Shown here one piece after another: positions 32,455 to 45,289 of a stretch of DNA of 64,000 bases. This DNA comes from Aquilaria yunnanensis (Eukaryota; Streptophyta; Magnoliopsida; Malvales; Thymelaeaceae), in the NCBI GenBank assembly GCA_039654915.1, contig CM077597.1:92754001-92818000 (forward strand). The letters run 5' to 3'. The notes under the pieces were generated by a model, which ran no database searches, was not told the DNA's origin, and saw nothing but the letters and a program-made list of their open reading frames with translations. The position numbers were made by a program, and so were the translations under genes. The stretch's first letter is position 1. Every line of letters begins with the position of its first letter.

Positions 32455-34915
32455 CTATCTCACATCAACAACTCTTTTTGGCCCAACATTACTCAACTTG
32501 TTAACCATCAGAAAAGCTACTTCAGTGGCACGGTTTAATATATTGTCCACCACGAGTTGCACAGGCAAAAGAGAGTTTTCAAACACTTTCAAATTCCTGG
32601 CACACCAAATTTCCCATAGGAAACATGAGGACATGATATTTCTAGGAATGCCATGATACGTAGAAAGGGCAAAATCCGAACACATATTCTGCAGGGTTTC
32701 AATGAAGCTCTCTGCTTGAGGCCAAGTAACATTTAAGGTACTGGCAACACTTTTTGTACAAGGGCACTGCACAAATAAGTAAATACAGTTCTCAGGTTGC
32801 CAACCTTATAGGCTACAGTTTTGGGGAATATGAATGCCTCTTTGGTTCAAGTTTTCAACTGTAGGCAACCTACAATGGGCATTCAGCCAAATAAAATGAG
32901 GAATCTTAGGCACATTTGGAGTAAGCCAAATCTAGTTCCAGGCCTTCCCCCAAGGTTGGCCCCAAGAGATCTCAACAGATTATTGGCCAATTTTAAAGTA
33001 AAATCCCCAGCTTTGCTAACTTCCAGACAACTTTATCAGAAATATGATTAGAGCAGCAAACATTAATATCCATGATTTCGTTTTAATACTCGCATGGAGA
33101 TCAAAAGAGATAAGGTCCCATTTCTAGGTATCTCCGTCAAACACATTTCTAATGACAAGACTTCCTTTAGGTTCAGTAAGAGGCCCATATATTTTTCCCC
33201 TAATAGCACAGCTTCCAAGCCAGTTACTAAACCAAAAAGAAGTGTTAATACCATTAAAAACCAGAGGCCTTTCTCCAAGGACATGAGCCTTACACTTGTT
33301 AATAGCTCTCCAAATTGGAGACCCTTGCTTAGAACTCCTAAATCTCTTATACTTATTAGCAAACACTCTAGAAACCAGCTTATTGCTATTATGTTTTATA
33401 TGCCAGGCAAGTTTGACAACATGGGCTTGATTTAAGACAGTAGCTTTTCTTAGACCTAGACCACTATCCCTCTCAGGCATAGTGACAGAATCCCAATTCA
33501 CCAGATGCAACTTTCTTTTATTAGGAAAGGATCCCCAGATAAAATTCCTAATAATTTGGTCCATCCTCTCAATGGTGTTGACAGGGAGGGCGTTAACCTG
33601 CGTGTAGTAATTACGCACAGTAGCTAAGGAGCTTTGAGCCAATTGGACCCTTCCAGCAAATGGCAAGCAGCTCACTTTCCGGCCAGCAATTTTTTTATTC
33701 ATTTTCTCAAGAATAAAGGAGCACTCAGAGAAGCTCCATTTCTTATGACCCATAGAGAACCCTAGATACTTGCCCAGAGAATTGCTCTCATTTATCTTTA
33801 ACAAATTAGCACAAGTATCTCTCATCTCCACATGGGTGTTGGCAGAAAACAGAACTTTAGACTTTTCAGCATTTATAGTTTGACCCGAGAGCTCACAAAA
33901 CAAGGCAATAGTCTCAGATATAGCATTGCAGTAATCAAGTGAGGCTTCAGCAAACACACAAGCCGATCATCCACAAAAAAAAAAAAAGCGAGTAAACTCT
34001 AGATCAAAGTTACTAAAATTAAAACTCTTCCAATCCCCTAGCATTTACTTACGTCTAATCAAGTGGGATGAGATTTCAAGAAAAATAAATAAATAAGTAG
34101 GGAGATAGGGGGTTTCCCTGCCTTATTCCCCTAGAAGGAGCTAAATGACTAGAAACAGAGCCATCAAACAAAATAGCTAGATCAGAAGTAAAAATGCAAC
34201 ACATAATAAGATCAACCAAATGTTTAGGCAATTCAAGAAACATCAGAGCATTTCTAATAAAGTTCCATTCCATTTTGTCATAAGCTTTTTTAAATTGATT
34301 CCTAGAATCATGAAACCCTTTTTATCCTTTTTCCTATGAAAAGAATGTAAAATTTCTTGGGCAATGAGAGCATTACCAGCACAACTTCTACCAAGCATAA
34401 ATGCAGACTGAAAAGGAGATATCATCTTATCAATAAAAGGTCTTAGTCTATTCACAATCACTTTGGTTATAATTTTATAAAAAGTGTTACAAAGACCTAT
34501 ACGTCTAGAGGTAATTACCTCAGGATGAGCAACCTTAGGAATCAAGGAAAGAACAGATAAATTCCAATTAGGAGGCATAATGCAAGACTTAAAAAAAATG
34601 CTGAATATCCTTTACCACAAAAGGACCCGCCACATTCCGACACTATTTAATGAAGATGGCATGTAAAACATCAGGTCCACGGGCCATTAGATCTTTAATG
34701 TTTCTGAGGGCCCTTCAAATTTCAATCGCAGTGGGCACACTACTTGAAGCATCACAGATAGTAGGATCCCAAATGAAACCAGCAATCTGATCCCAAATGC
34801 CATAACTAGAAATAAGAGAAAGAGTAAAGAAAAATTTAAAATGGGCATTGATATGGTCCTCAATGTCCTTGGGGTCACAGAGCCAATTACCAACTGAGTC
34901 TTTAATTCTAACAAT
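32455..34915 (-). pseudogene. LINE 3 reverse transcriptase and zinc-binding region
   Basis: Pieces in order on the minus strand: NLSVLSLIPKVAHPEVITSR and GLCNTFYKIITKVIVNRLRP (34578-34243); GIRQGNPLSPYLF (34150-34090); a damaged FADD box seen as FVDDRLV near 33985; ASLDYCNAISETIALFCELS and SLGKYLGFSMG (33957-33740); FAGRVQLAQSSLATV and IRNFIWGSF. The last piece is IMSSCFLWEIWCARNLKVFE (32772-32455). At least five breaks. Confidence 0.85.
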
Positions 34916-34989
34916 GTGATTTCGTTCCCTACTTTTTAACACAGAAGCATGGAAAATTTTTGCATTTCTATCACCATCACATAACCACT

Positions 34990-36010
34990 CAATCCTTGAT
35001 TTCATTTTCAAATATCTTCTTCTTTACACAAAATTTCATTAAACTCATTAAGCAGAGATTTTTCAAGATTCTCCAGAAAGCTATCAGGGGTTGAATACCT
35101 TCCAATCTAGCAAGGATGCATTTTTTTTTTTTTTGCTTAAACACATTTCTAAAGACAAATTTATTCCAGTCCTTAACAGAAGTATGAAAAGCATGCACAT
35201 TATCAGAAACAGTAAGATCACTATTCCAGCAATTAGTGACCAGATTACCAAAATCAGGGTGCCTAAGCCAGGCAATTTTGAATCTGAATAACCTTTGACT
35301 AAGATGAGAAGGAGGTCTATGTAAACATAGAAGGAGGGGGTTATGATCAAAATGAGTCCTTGGCAAAGTAGCGCGATGAGCCTCAGAGAAAAGAATGGAT
35401 CAATCAAGATTAACCAACACATGATCAAGCTTTTCCTTAATAAAGCCACTATTCGACTTCAGATTGAACCAAGTGCATTTTGCGCCAGTAGCAGGTAAAT
35501 TTAATAAATGACAAGCATCAATTCTTTCTCTAAACAAATTAAGCCTAGTGACATTGGCAGGAAGACCACCAAATTTCTCAGAAGCAGAGAAAATTTCGTT
35601 GAAGTCAACCGAGTACACACCAAGGACCAGTCACTAAAGAACTCAATAGAACAAGGTCATCCAAGAAAAACAGTCTCTGATGCGGGTCAGTAGGGGCATA
35701 AATAGCAGATAAAACCCAATAAGTAAATGTTGGGGATGAATTTAGTGCCTGCACAGTTACGTGGATACGTCAATTGAAGCTAAACTTGGAGGGATCCCAA
35801 AGAAGCCAAATCCCACCCGAATACCCTACGACATCCTTAGTAAGAATCCCCTGAAATCCCAGCGAAGAGCTGACCTTGTTTGCTGACCGGACAATCTAGT
35901 TTCAGTTAGAATCACAATAACAGGTTAATGCCTTTGAATGAGTTCATCAAAATTTTGACGAAACATAGGATTTCCCGCACCTCTACAGTTCCAGCTCAAA
36001 CAGCTTAACT
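34990..36010 (-). pseudogene. LINE 3 endonuclease region
   Basis: Begins at MELSCLSWNCRGAGNPMFRQ (about 36012), the standard SWNCRG opening of plant L1 ORF2. The middle is decayed. The frame at 35618-35400 has FGGLPANVTRLNLFRERIDA and KCTWFNLKSNSGFIKEKLDHVLVNLD. The frame 35366-34990 follows with HFDHNPLLLCL (SDHxP position). Confidence 0.85.
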
Positions 36011-36045
36011 CCATAGGAATCTGAAAATATATATCCTGCAGCACT

Positions 36046-37940
36046 TCAAAGTTGCGCAGATTCACTAGTACTGATCCTTGCATCATGCCCTTCTCCACCA
36101 GCACTGCTTGAGTGTGTGAATGTGACATCCATAGCATCGTGTACAGTGATTTGTCCAGCTCCCTTTGTACTTGATTCAGAAACAACTTTATCAGAGGGAA
36201 CTTGCCCAGCACAGTTACTAATTTCATCCAAACATTGGATTCCGTGAATGTCTCTGAAAGGAGGGATGCCAACCCGATTACCTCTGAAACATGATCCATC
36301 TGGAAGTCCCGCTGGGCGTTGACTCCTAGCCCTGCTGTCCAAAGGCGATTGAACTTCTCTGAACTGATTGGGATTCGATTATCCTCTGAAACATTTCCTT
36401 TAGGCCCAGTTAAGTGATTTGATTTTATAGATCCTCTGTACTTGAAGGCAACAGGTGGGCAATCGCTCGAGGACCCAGATCCTTGGGTAACACTAGAAGT
36501 CAATTCCATTCCCTTGTCAGCTCATCTTTTTCCAGTAGCCATTTTTCCTCCCTCAGGTTGGAGATGATTGTATGCAGTACTAGCACAATGGCTGCTGGCG
36601 TCTGCTCAGCTTGCAGTAAAAACTGCATTGGAGGAGTCCCCCGTGGACTGTGTATAGAATCATGATCCCCTTTAAGATTTCCTCTACTTCCATGGAGGTT
36701 TTGATGTTGTTCAGCATGCAAGAGAAGACATAGATTTTCCTTAGAAGAAAGGACGGTGAACAAGCGAACGAGCGAACGCTTGTCGCCTGCACTTAAAAAA
36801 CCTAGGGGTTTAATTTGGGGATTGGGTTTTGAGGAGCCGAGATTGAGTCCAACATTTTTTAGGACAGCTGGGCTTTTTTACTATGGCCAGGTGCCCCAAT
36901 CCTGCCACTTGTAGCCCGGCCCATTACTAGCACCGTACCGTTACCGCCATCACGCAGCCAGCGGTGGAATGCCATGTTGTTTGATCCTAGAATTTATGGA
37001 TGAAGCTACTTCCAAGGTCCGTAATCCAAGTCGAGATTCTCAGGCGTCCGAACAAGAACTTGATTGTTAGCCTAACAAAGAACCTTCTTCTCCAAAAGCC
37101 TTTCAGGATTATCTGGAATGCATTCATCCTTTCTTTGTGCCAATGCAACACTTATAATATAAAGTTGAAATTTCTTCCTACAAAATCCAAAAAACCCTCT
37201 GATTAATTTGAATTTTGTTTAGTAGTGATTTTTTCAAATCAATTTGGAAGCAAATTTGGGCATGCTTTTCTTTTAACCCAGCCTCTGAATGAGCATTAAT
37301 TTTTAACACTACACTGATCTGTTGCCCAATTTCCAGTAAGGTTTCTGGTAAGAAATATTCCAATGGAATGCTTGGTTATCGGATCCAAATGACTGTGGTT
37401 GTACAAGTAGCGTTCTATGGGATAAAATTTGACTCCCCATTCTTATAGTGAGATATTAAGATCCAAAAAACAAGGGAGCTCCATAGATAACTCTGTGCAG
37501 ATCCTCCATAAGTTCAAACTTGAATAAGAAGAAATCTTCCCCCATATCAACACATTGATATTACCACTGTGGCTTCCATAAATTGAGCATTCTTGGAAGA
37601 AAAAATTTACATCCCACTTTTCTTCCAAAGGGCCAAAATATGATAAAATTTTTCCAAGGTTCTCTACCTTTTCTTTTAGCCTCCCTGGAGCGATGGATTG
37701 TAGGAATTTCATCCCCATAGTCCTCCTCAGGGTCAGAATCTTCTTCCACAATAGATGGATTGTAATTCAGAGCAACTGAAATGCTTTGTTGATTCCTAAG
37801 GAGACTTTTACGATAGGACTAGTTTCCTAGAGGATTAGGATCAGACGTCTCTTGAATTTATGGATTCAATTGTGTCATGCCAACCACTTCCATGGCTTCA
37901 TCTTGTTTAAATTTTTTCATGCTACGATTCAGTAGGTCCA
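36046..37940 (-). pseudogene. LINE 3 ORF1 remnant with DUF4283 features
   Basis: At 37940-37560: SDEKSDKEMDLLNRSMKKFK, an acidic EEDSDPEEDYGDEIPTIHRS, REPWKNFIIFWPFGRKVGCK and LNLWKP, the classic N-terminal layout of plant LINE ORF1. It continues with DMGEDFFLFKFE, MEYFLPETLLEIGQQISVVL (37363-37178) and a QRKDECIPDNPE zinc-knuckle-like remnant near 37130. A Ser/Gly-rich C-terminal part follows (36763-35990). Stops and frameshifts throughout. Confidence 0.75.
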
Positions 37941-37985
37941 TTTCTTTATCGGACTTCTCATCCGACACTAGAAAAAAAATCGTTG

Positions 37986-38580
37986 CCATTCCAACGGTAA
38001 GAAGGATCTAACAAAAAAAAAAAAGATTAGATTAGATTTTATTTGATTTTATTTAAATGAATTTTGTAAATTATACCTACTTGATCATACCATTTAGTTT
38101 AGATTACTAATTTAGATTACCACTATCATCATCTCTTCTCCTTGCCCGCTCTCATTCCCTAAATATCTAGCCTTTTCCCTAAATTGGTGAATGATTAGGG
38201 AGACAGGTTGTGTGCAACATTTTGCTAGAGAATCTAATTCGGCTATCAGGTTCCTTTAAATGGTTGTTAAGTGGCAAGATTATGTTTCGCATGACGGTGG
38301 GCATGACTAGGTAAGTGATCGAGATAGTCAAGACTGTGCTTTCTTTTCTTTTATTGATCGTTCATTGATGGACACCTCTCAATCGATCTCTCACTTCTAG
38401 ATCCTTCACAGTTGTAGATTGCATCTTTCCTTGTCAACCAGTTTTTTCTCTCGGCCAACTCTGCATCTTACCCATTTCCCACGTTGCTCCTTTACATGCA
38501 ATTCATATCTCGCAAACTTACGTAAAACCCAAATCATCTCTTGCAATTTGTTTTTCATCCTAGTCTAAGTGACGAAAATG
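37986..38580. other. Intergenic upstream of the BZR1-like fragment
   Basis: AT-rich at first, then CT-rich near 38100-38500. No gene. The donor sequence of the BZR1-like fragment may begin in here. Confidence 0.4.
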
Positions 38581-38584
38581 ACAA

Positions 38585-38805
38585 CCTATTCACAATAGAG
38601 AGCGTAGTTTGAGGACCATCACCCCCAAGATATACTTTGGCCTCAAAGCCAAGGGTAATTACAATCTGCCCAAGCATTGTGATAATAATGCGGTTTTAAA
38701 AGCTCTTCACGCCAAGGCTAGTTGGATCATCGAGGACAATAGGACTACTTATTGCATGCTAGTTTCTCTCATTCTTCTAGCTTTGTTCTTTTATGAGTTT
38801 TAATT
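38585..38805 (+). pseudogene. BZR1/BES1-family DNA-binding domain fragment
   Basis: Encodes about 50 residues matching the N-terminal DNA-binding domain of brassinosteroid-response factors: [20 protein letters not shown], then [15 protein letters not shown] and TTYCM. In the family this reads roughly [23 protein letters not shown], ending at TTYRK, where exon 1 ends. The basic RRRERRRR stretch before it is lost: there is a stop upstream, and the ORF opens at a TTG. After TTYCM the sequence looks like intron. So it is a DNA-level fragment of exon 1, changed at several conserved positions (CxEAGW to HAKASW), not a functional gene. Confidence 0.8.
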
Positions 38806-38926
38806 TTTTTTCTCCTCATCTTTCTTTTATGGTTCCATTTTGTTTGTATTTGCATTAATACACCAGCACTCTTACTCTACAATTTGGCTAATTTTTCATG
38901 CTTTCTATTTGGTCGTTTGATTTGTG

Positions 38927-39430
38927 TTGACACCAATTTTATCCGAGCACTAATTTCTGTTTAGTTTTTTATTAAGAAAATTAGTTTAGGGGACATTTCC
39001 ATTTTTAGGGGCAATTTGGTCAATTGTTAGGGCCTTTGGGTCATTTTTATCATTTTAGGGGTAATTGGTCTAGTCACATTTAGGTTACATTGTTTTTAGT
39101 GTTATAAAACTTTAGGAATTTAGTATGGTCATTTAGGGTCAAAATAAGAGTTAATTTAGTTTAGGTACTATTAGGGGTCCTAGAGGTTTTTTGGGTTAGT
39201 TTAAGAGAAAAAAAAAAAACAGGTTTGGGTGTGAATTAGAGGTTTTGCTCAATTGACAAAACAAGAAAATATTGGGTTATGTACTTATTTTATATTGCCT
39301 AGTTAAGCAAACTAGTATGAGTACTAGCATAATTATGAACCAAATACTTTAGTAGTCTTTCATTTGATTTAGGGTAGTTATTTGAATTTTTGCTCAATTT
39401 ATTGTGCAAGGAAGCAAGCCACCTTAAGGT
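38927..39430 (+). repeat. Possible solo or partial gypsy LTR start
   Basis: tgttgacaccaattttatcc resembles the first bases of some plant Tat/Athila-type LTRs. It is followed by repeated tttaggggcaatttggtc-like phrases. No second LTR, end or target duplication was found, so this is tentative. Confidence 0.25.
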
Positions 39431-41195
39431 AAAATAGAAGGTACTTCTTCTACCAAAATAACTCCATGTGCTTAATAAAGATTTTTCAATCTTCTATATT
39501 TTACATATTCTAGTTATTGCATCTTAATTTGTATCTTTTTAATACCCATTGTAACATCATTTGGCCAACAGAAACTCCTATTGTAAATTTGTAACTCTCA
39601 TTGTAAGTGCCATTTAAACATATTAATGGTCAGTTTTTTTATGATCTTAATGCTGATCACTTTATGATATTAATTGTTTCTAATTTACAAGATCTTATTA
39701 TTGGGCATATATGTTTTATGCATGTTAAGATCACTAGCATTGTTTCATTACAACTTGAATAGGAGTTTATATGCATTAAATATGGACCTTTTTAAATTGT
39801 CAAATTCTTTATGATCTAGATAGACTCAAATGTAAAGTTAAAGAGTTCTTTTAAAATTTTTAGTTTGAAGATCTATTTCATTAGAACTTGCATAACAGAT
39901 CATTCACTTTTAACTTAACTATAATACTAGATAAAAAAAAAATTTATGTTACCACTTTAGACCTTTATTATTTCAAGTTTTGACTTCTAGATCTTCTTTT
40001 ATCTAGAATAACACCTAACTACCATTGAATACTATAAATTAATTCACAACATCTCTCTTGACATTTATTCAGAAAATAATATATCATTTTTGAAGTTTTA
40101 GCATAAAATATTTTAATATGATTACTGTAATTTGTGAGTACTAATTATCTTTCCTCTTCATATATGCTAATACATGGTCATTAATCTTTTAGGTTTAATA
40201 TATTTAGTTCTTTATGTTTTAAATTTAAACTTTTATATCCATTTAAGGTTTTAAATTATAGTCATATTACACACACAAAATAATAAATCCAACAAATAAA
40301 TGCCTTAGAAATGAAAGCATTAAGGGCTTTAAATATTAGCTACAAGTCAAGTTAAAGAATAATTAATAAATTTTAGTTTTTTCTTAATAAGTTATTAATT
40401 AAATCATTATTACCATTATTATTCTTAATTTTTATTTTTTTCTTAATTAGCATTTAATTGAATCATAAATTACATTAATTCATTTTCTAAACTCTCTTTG
40501 TTATTGTGACTATATATTAACTTTGCATTTCAAAGATTCTAAAATAGATTATCATTTGTTTCTTTATAGATAACTTAATTCCCTAGCTCTTTATATTATT
40601 CATCGAAACAAGACTGATTTTTCAGCTCAAGTAATATATTAAAATATTACTTATCTTATTCCTCTATTGTTTTTATAATTTGAGGACTCAACTTCTTATA
40701 GTAATACAAATTAGCATTGTTGGCATGGGTCTTGCAATTAGTATAGTAGAAGTTGATAATTGAATATTGGTTTACCATTTTTTCATATTTACTTTTACAT
40801 TCAGACTATGTAATCTTTTAAATTGGCCAAAATTACTATTTATTCCAGTGATTGATTTTTTTTCATATTATATTCTATAAATTTTCTTTTTAAAAACTAC
40901 CATCCATTTGTTATTATAACTAACATAGAAGAAAATGAGATTTTTCTGTTTGAACAAATAGAACAACAAAAAATCTTCCAAAAAGATTTGCTTTGAAGAG
41001 ATATTCAGCCAATATTAGCTATACAATGAAGCTGACAAAGAAGATTTCAACAACAATAGAGTAACTTATTATCTCAGTTCCATTGAAATAATGTCTCAAA
41101 CCGTTGTTTATTTTAGGTATAAAACTGTCTCTTTTTCTCACCCATTTTTTTTTTTTAGGTTTATTGCTTAACATCATTATAAGGATAAACATGTT
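39431..41195. other. AT-rich intergenic, no gene seen
   Basis: Long AT-rich stretch with short T and A runs. No ORF or recognised element. Confidence 0.55.
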
Positions 41196-41196
<1 letters not shown>

Positions 41197-41230
<34 letters not shown>

Positions 41231-41300
41231 TTACTGTTACTGCTACTAGTGTTGTTGCTGCTACTACTACTACTACTACTACTATTATTATTATTACCAT
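41197..41300. repeat. (CTA)n/(TTA)n trinucleotide repeat
   Basis: About 100 bp of act/tac units with interruptions (gttactgctactagtgttgttgctgc in the middle). The Thr-, Val- and Ile-rich ORFs on both strands here are repeat translations. Confidence 0.95.
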
Positions 41301-42110
41301 GTTTTTATTATTATTAATGTTAAATAATTTTATTATTAACATTTTGTTATAAAGGTTATATATGTTCACTAACAATAAAGTAATAGGCTCCACCTTAATA
41401 TATTTTACTTTTTATCATCATACACTCCAATCTCTTATTTTAATCTCATGCCATTACATTCCCAATTTCTTTCTTTTGCAAAGATTTTCTATTAACACCC
41501 ATACCAAATAAAATAAAATTATTATAACCAATAAAAAAGGCTTAAAAAATAATATAAAACACAAATGCTCACAATAAACAAAAAAATTCAACACTAGTTA
41601 CTATTACTATTATTGCCACTAACTTCTAAAGATGAACAATTGTCACTGTTTTATGAACAATACCATGTTACTTGAATTGGTTGTAAGTAATTAGTCTGTT
41701 TTACCCTAGGAGTGTGGCCTGGCTCGTTGGATAAAAATGATGTCATTTGCTTTTTAGGGCTGTTTTCTTCCATCCTAAGAAAGTCTGAAGCTTCTTCTAT
41801 CTTTCGCATTATCAAACAATAGGAGGATGCTCAAGGGTTTCACATCAGTGAATAAGAGCTCAATGGAAGCCATGGCATGATTGAGTATGAATATGCCAAT
41901 GAAGAAAGATTTGAAAGAGAGAGGCAGTTCGAATCAGGTGTTTTTTTGTTGAAGTTAGCTAATGCCCTCAAGCTGAAGGTGGGGGTGGATAAGAGAGGAT
42001 GTCCAAGTTATGGGATGTTCTACTATACCATCTTGGTTGAATCCGTCCCCTCCTTTCATCGGTTTTGATATGATCTATTTTTTCACATGCTCTCTGCACC
42101 ATATAATCTC
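41301..42110. other. Intergenic with a short coding-like stretch
   Basis: Mostly AT-rich. About 41800-42070 has normal codon composition; frame 41877-42068 reads MIEYEYANEERFERERQFES, then GVFLLKLANALKLKVGVD. No family recognised; it may be an exon relic or chance. Confidence 0.3.
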
Positions 42111-42113
42111 TCT

Positions 42114-42151
<38 letters not shown>
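42111..42151. repeat. (TC)n microsatellite
   Basis: About 40 bases of tc repeats followed by a T10 run. The Arg/Glu-rich minus and Ser/Leu-rich plus ORFs over it are artefacts. Confidence 0.95.
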
Positions 42152-42153
<2 letters not shown>

Positions 42154-45150
42154 TTTTTTTTTTTGCACTTTCATATGTGTTTTTCAATTCATCTTTTAAT
42201 TAAGCAATATTGTTGTGTCAAAACATAGGTTGCTATACCTCTTGTTAATTGGTCATAGCTAATGATGTATCTTCTTTCTGTATATTGACCTTTGTTTTAA
42301 TTTTTAAATATGTATCTTCTTTCTCATATTTTACATGTTCATTTATTTTCATTAGTTTCGAGAAACTCAAAGAGGTGCCATATTTGGTAAATGTATGAAT
42401 TCTATAAAGAATTTTCTATAAGGTCTTTCACCCTCAACCGTATGATTATTTGACATTTAAAGTAATTAAAGTGTTATACTTTGGTCATAGACACTATAAA
42501 AGAAACGAAACACAAGACAATTTTTATTTGCAAGGGCTTGATTATATGTCTCTTCAAGCAGCCTTTCAAGCAAAGCTAGCTACATAGACCTAATGACCGA
42601 TACATTCACTAGCTGATGAATGGGTTATTAAGTTATCATCTAATGATAGTTGAGGTGCTCTTTATTACCAATTTTATTACTTAAAAAGTATAGTTTAAAA
42701 TTCTAAAATTACAATTCAACCATGTTGTTGTGTTTTTTACAGACTAAAAAGCCCTATACTTTTATAAAGCAGCATTAGTAGGCCAAGAAGAAGAACATAA
42801 CAAGTACCTAGAAGTCTTGGGTATACACAAGCTTGGAAAGCATAGGTCATGCATTTTCAGAGATGATTTAGTTTTTTTCTTCCTCCTCTTTTTTATCTTT
42901 TATATGAAATTATTATTTCCTACTTATTTCGCTTTGAATGGTTTTTAATTTATTTTTTCTTTCATTTTTTTTGTAGTCTTTTTGCAAGGAGTTTTCAACT
43001 TTTAACCGGGGCATGTTTTTGTCATGAATGAAGGTTCTGAAGATCGATTCTTGGTTTATAATTTATAGTAAATATAATCTCAATAAAATGGAAGTTTGTT
43101 TAATAATGAAGGTAATTAATAGGAGCCTTTTATAACCTTTGAAAGATTTCTAAGGTATGTTTTACTTCTAATTTCCATTAGTTCATTTTCTTTCATTTAG
43201 ATTGTTTACTGTCTTAGTAATAGTATCTCTAATTTTTTGTATGGGTTAAAAAGAAGAAAGATGAAAAAAAAAAATAAATTTTTGTGAATTGTTCTTTTGG
43301 TATGAGTTTTAGCTCTTTTTTCTTCCCTTATCGAGATTGATTCTGATAACTTTATGTTATATTTTTAAAAAAATAATTATGTAATAAGATAATTTAAACT
43401 TCTCCGTTAATCATTTTTCTACTTTTGTAAGTCATTCTAATTGAAAATCCTATTGTCTTTCAAAGATTCACTAGACCCATTTGGTTGTGTTTGTGTGTGT
43501 GTATGTGTGTGTTTTCTAAAAAAAACCCCACTTGGTTGTGTATTTAAAGGTATGCATGCATGCTTTTAGTTTTTTTTTGTTTACTTTTAAATGCTGAGGT
43601 GTTGGTGAAGCTCGGTTCCTCAAATTAGTTCTATGGCTCATATCATTTTCCTATTACCATGAGGATGTTGTTTTGCCTATAGTTTTGAATGAGGCAGTAG
43701 TTCCAAGCCTCTAACTCCTAAGTTGATTGTTTACACAAATTAATGTCACTATAAGACATTTATCAACTTATTCTTATACTTTTCTAAATTTCCATTATAT
43801 TTATTCTTTTGTTTATTTCTTGAGTTGGCTACGAAGGCTTCTTTTTACCTATAGGAAACCTTTGTTTCACGATTTTTTTAACTTTTCGTTAGTCTTTCTT
43901 TCTTTTTTTTTCATCCACCTATTTTTTCCTTTAAGACTTGTTTATCAGTGATTCAGTTTTTTCACCATGATTTTCTCCTTTGTTTTTCTATCTCTGTTGT
44001 TACATGTCAAGTAAGACAAATGCTCTTTTATGTGTGTGCATATTCATAATATAAGTTTTGCATCAAATTCCTTTGAAATTCTTTGCAGCTTGAGTTTTGC
44101 AGTGAATAATTCCATGCATCTTATTCCATTATTACATAGCAGTTAATTGTACTAAATGTTTTAATTCTTTTATTTTCCTTGAGTGACTCTTTGATGCCCC
44201 AAGTTCACTTTGAACACCGCTTTTGGTGCTTCAGAAATCAACATTTGGCATGGTAGGATCCTTTCAAATTCATCAATTTCCCCTCAAGTCCACTATTCCA
44301 TTTTTTATTGGTTCTAACATTGCATTGAGTAATGTTATGAATAATCAAGAAATTTGTAACATTTTATGAATATAGCCTTAAGTTTTGTTAATCTTGATGT
44401 TATCCAGGTATGTAAAATGTTTCTTTAGAGTAGAGATGAACTACGATTTATGTAGTGCTACGATGGTAACTTTCAAATTTGTATAGAACTACTTATAACA
44501 AAGAGATATAAGCTTGCTTTGGCTTTCTAAATAGATGACTAAATTTTGGTTTCCAGGTTATAATCGTTGACAACTACTTTGCTACCTTCGATTGTGTTTT
44601 TACTTTAAAAATTTTAAAAGTTTTGGGCATTCTTTTAGTGACAATAATGCAATGTAGTACTAGCTTTATCACTTCACGTTTTGTTTCTTTTTATAAGACT
44701 GAAAAACATTAAAGCCCACGATCACCATCATCATCCTACTTACAACACACAGGTGAATAAAAACTCATACAATATACTAGTTGGCGACTTGAGTAACTAT
44801 AGATGAACAGTGACCAAAACACCAATTCTATTGTTTGCTTTAATTTTGGTAGTTCTGGGGTCTTTTTGAAATTTGGAGAAGAGTTAGGTTGTCAATTTGG
44901 AAGCTAAAAGAAAAAAGAAAATCTTGCCATTTTATTGTTTCCTCAGTCCCTAAAGGTGTTGGTTCCACCATTTTAGTCTCCATAATTCTTTAAGTACCAA
45001 TTAGGCCATGGAAGTTGGTGTTTGCCATTTCTTAGGGCCTAGTCTATTGAAATTAATCCAACCCATTTAATGTGTTTAGTCTAAGGCCCAAAAATTTATT
45101 CCTTTTTAACCCTTGTTTGTCTTTTTACCCAAATTCCCAAAACCTAACAC
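42152..45150. other. AT-rich intergenic, no gene seen
   Basis: T-rich on the plus strand with scattered donor- and acceptor-like words but no exon I can name. The ORF 43727-43951 is Phe/Tyr/Leu-rich from T runs. Confidence 0.5.
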
Positions 45151-45159
45151 TTAGACTCA

Positions 45160-45285
45160 TTTGTGATCTTACTCTGATCATCTATAATCTTACATCAATC
45201 TTGATGCGATCTTGCTCCGATTATCTCCGACTTGCTTTGATCTTGCTCTGATCATCTCTAATCTCAACCCGATTAACTCCTCGCA
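45160..45285. repeat. Short degenerate tandem repeats
   Basis: Five or so units of about 25-30 bp around gatcttgctctgatcatc, with variants tctccgacttgctttgatct and tctaatctcaacc. Confidence 0.6.
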
Positions 45286-45289
45286 AGAT

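Larger units (their letters stand above)
31870..37985 (-). mobile_element. L1-type LINE (element 3), near full length, degenerate
   Basis: Minus strand, about 6.1 kb. ORF1 start region (37940-36500), endonuclease (36010-34990), RT (34915-33060), zinc-binding part (32770-32455) and an RNase H-like tail (32158-31880). It is interrupted by many frameshifts and stops. No clear poly(A) was found at the 3' side, so the 3' end may be lost. It is distinct in sequence from element 1, which lacks the RNase H tail. Confidence 0.85.

Noticed and set aside
37966..38000. CACTAGAAAAAAAATCG followed by ccaacgg, like a CACTA end
   Set aside because: Only ~35 bp match; no subterminal array, partner end or target duplication. 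It lies at the 5' edge of LINE 3 and may be leader sequence.
41019..41393. 124-residue Val/Ile-rich ORF
   Set aside because: Translation of the trinucleotide repeat.
41968..42228. ORFs over the (TC)n tract
   Set aside because: Arg-Glu and Ser-Leu runs from the microsatellite.
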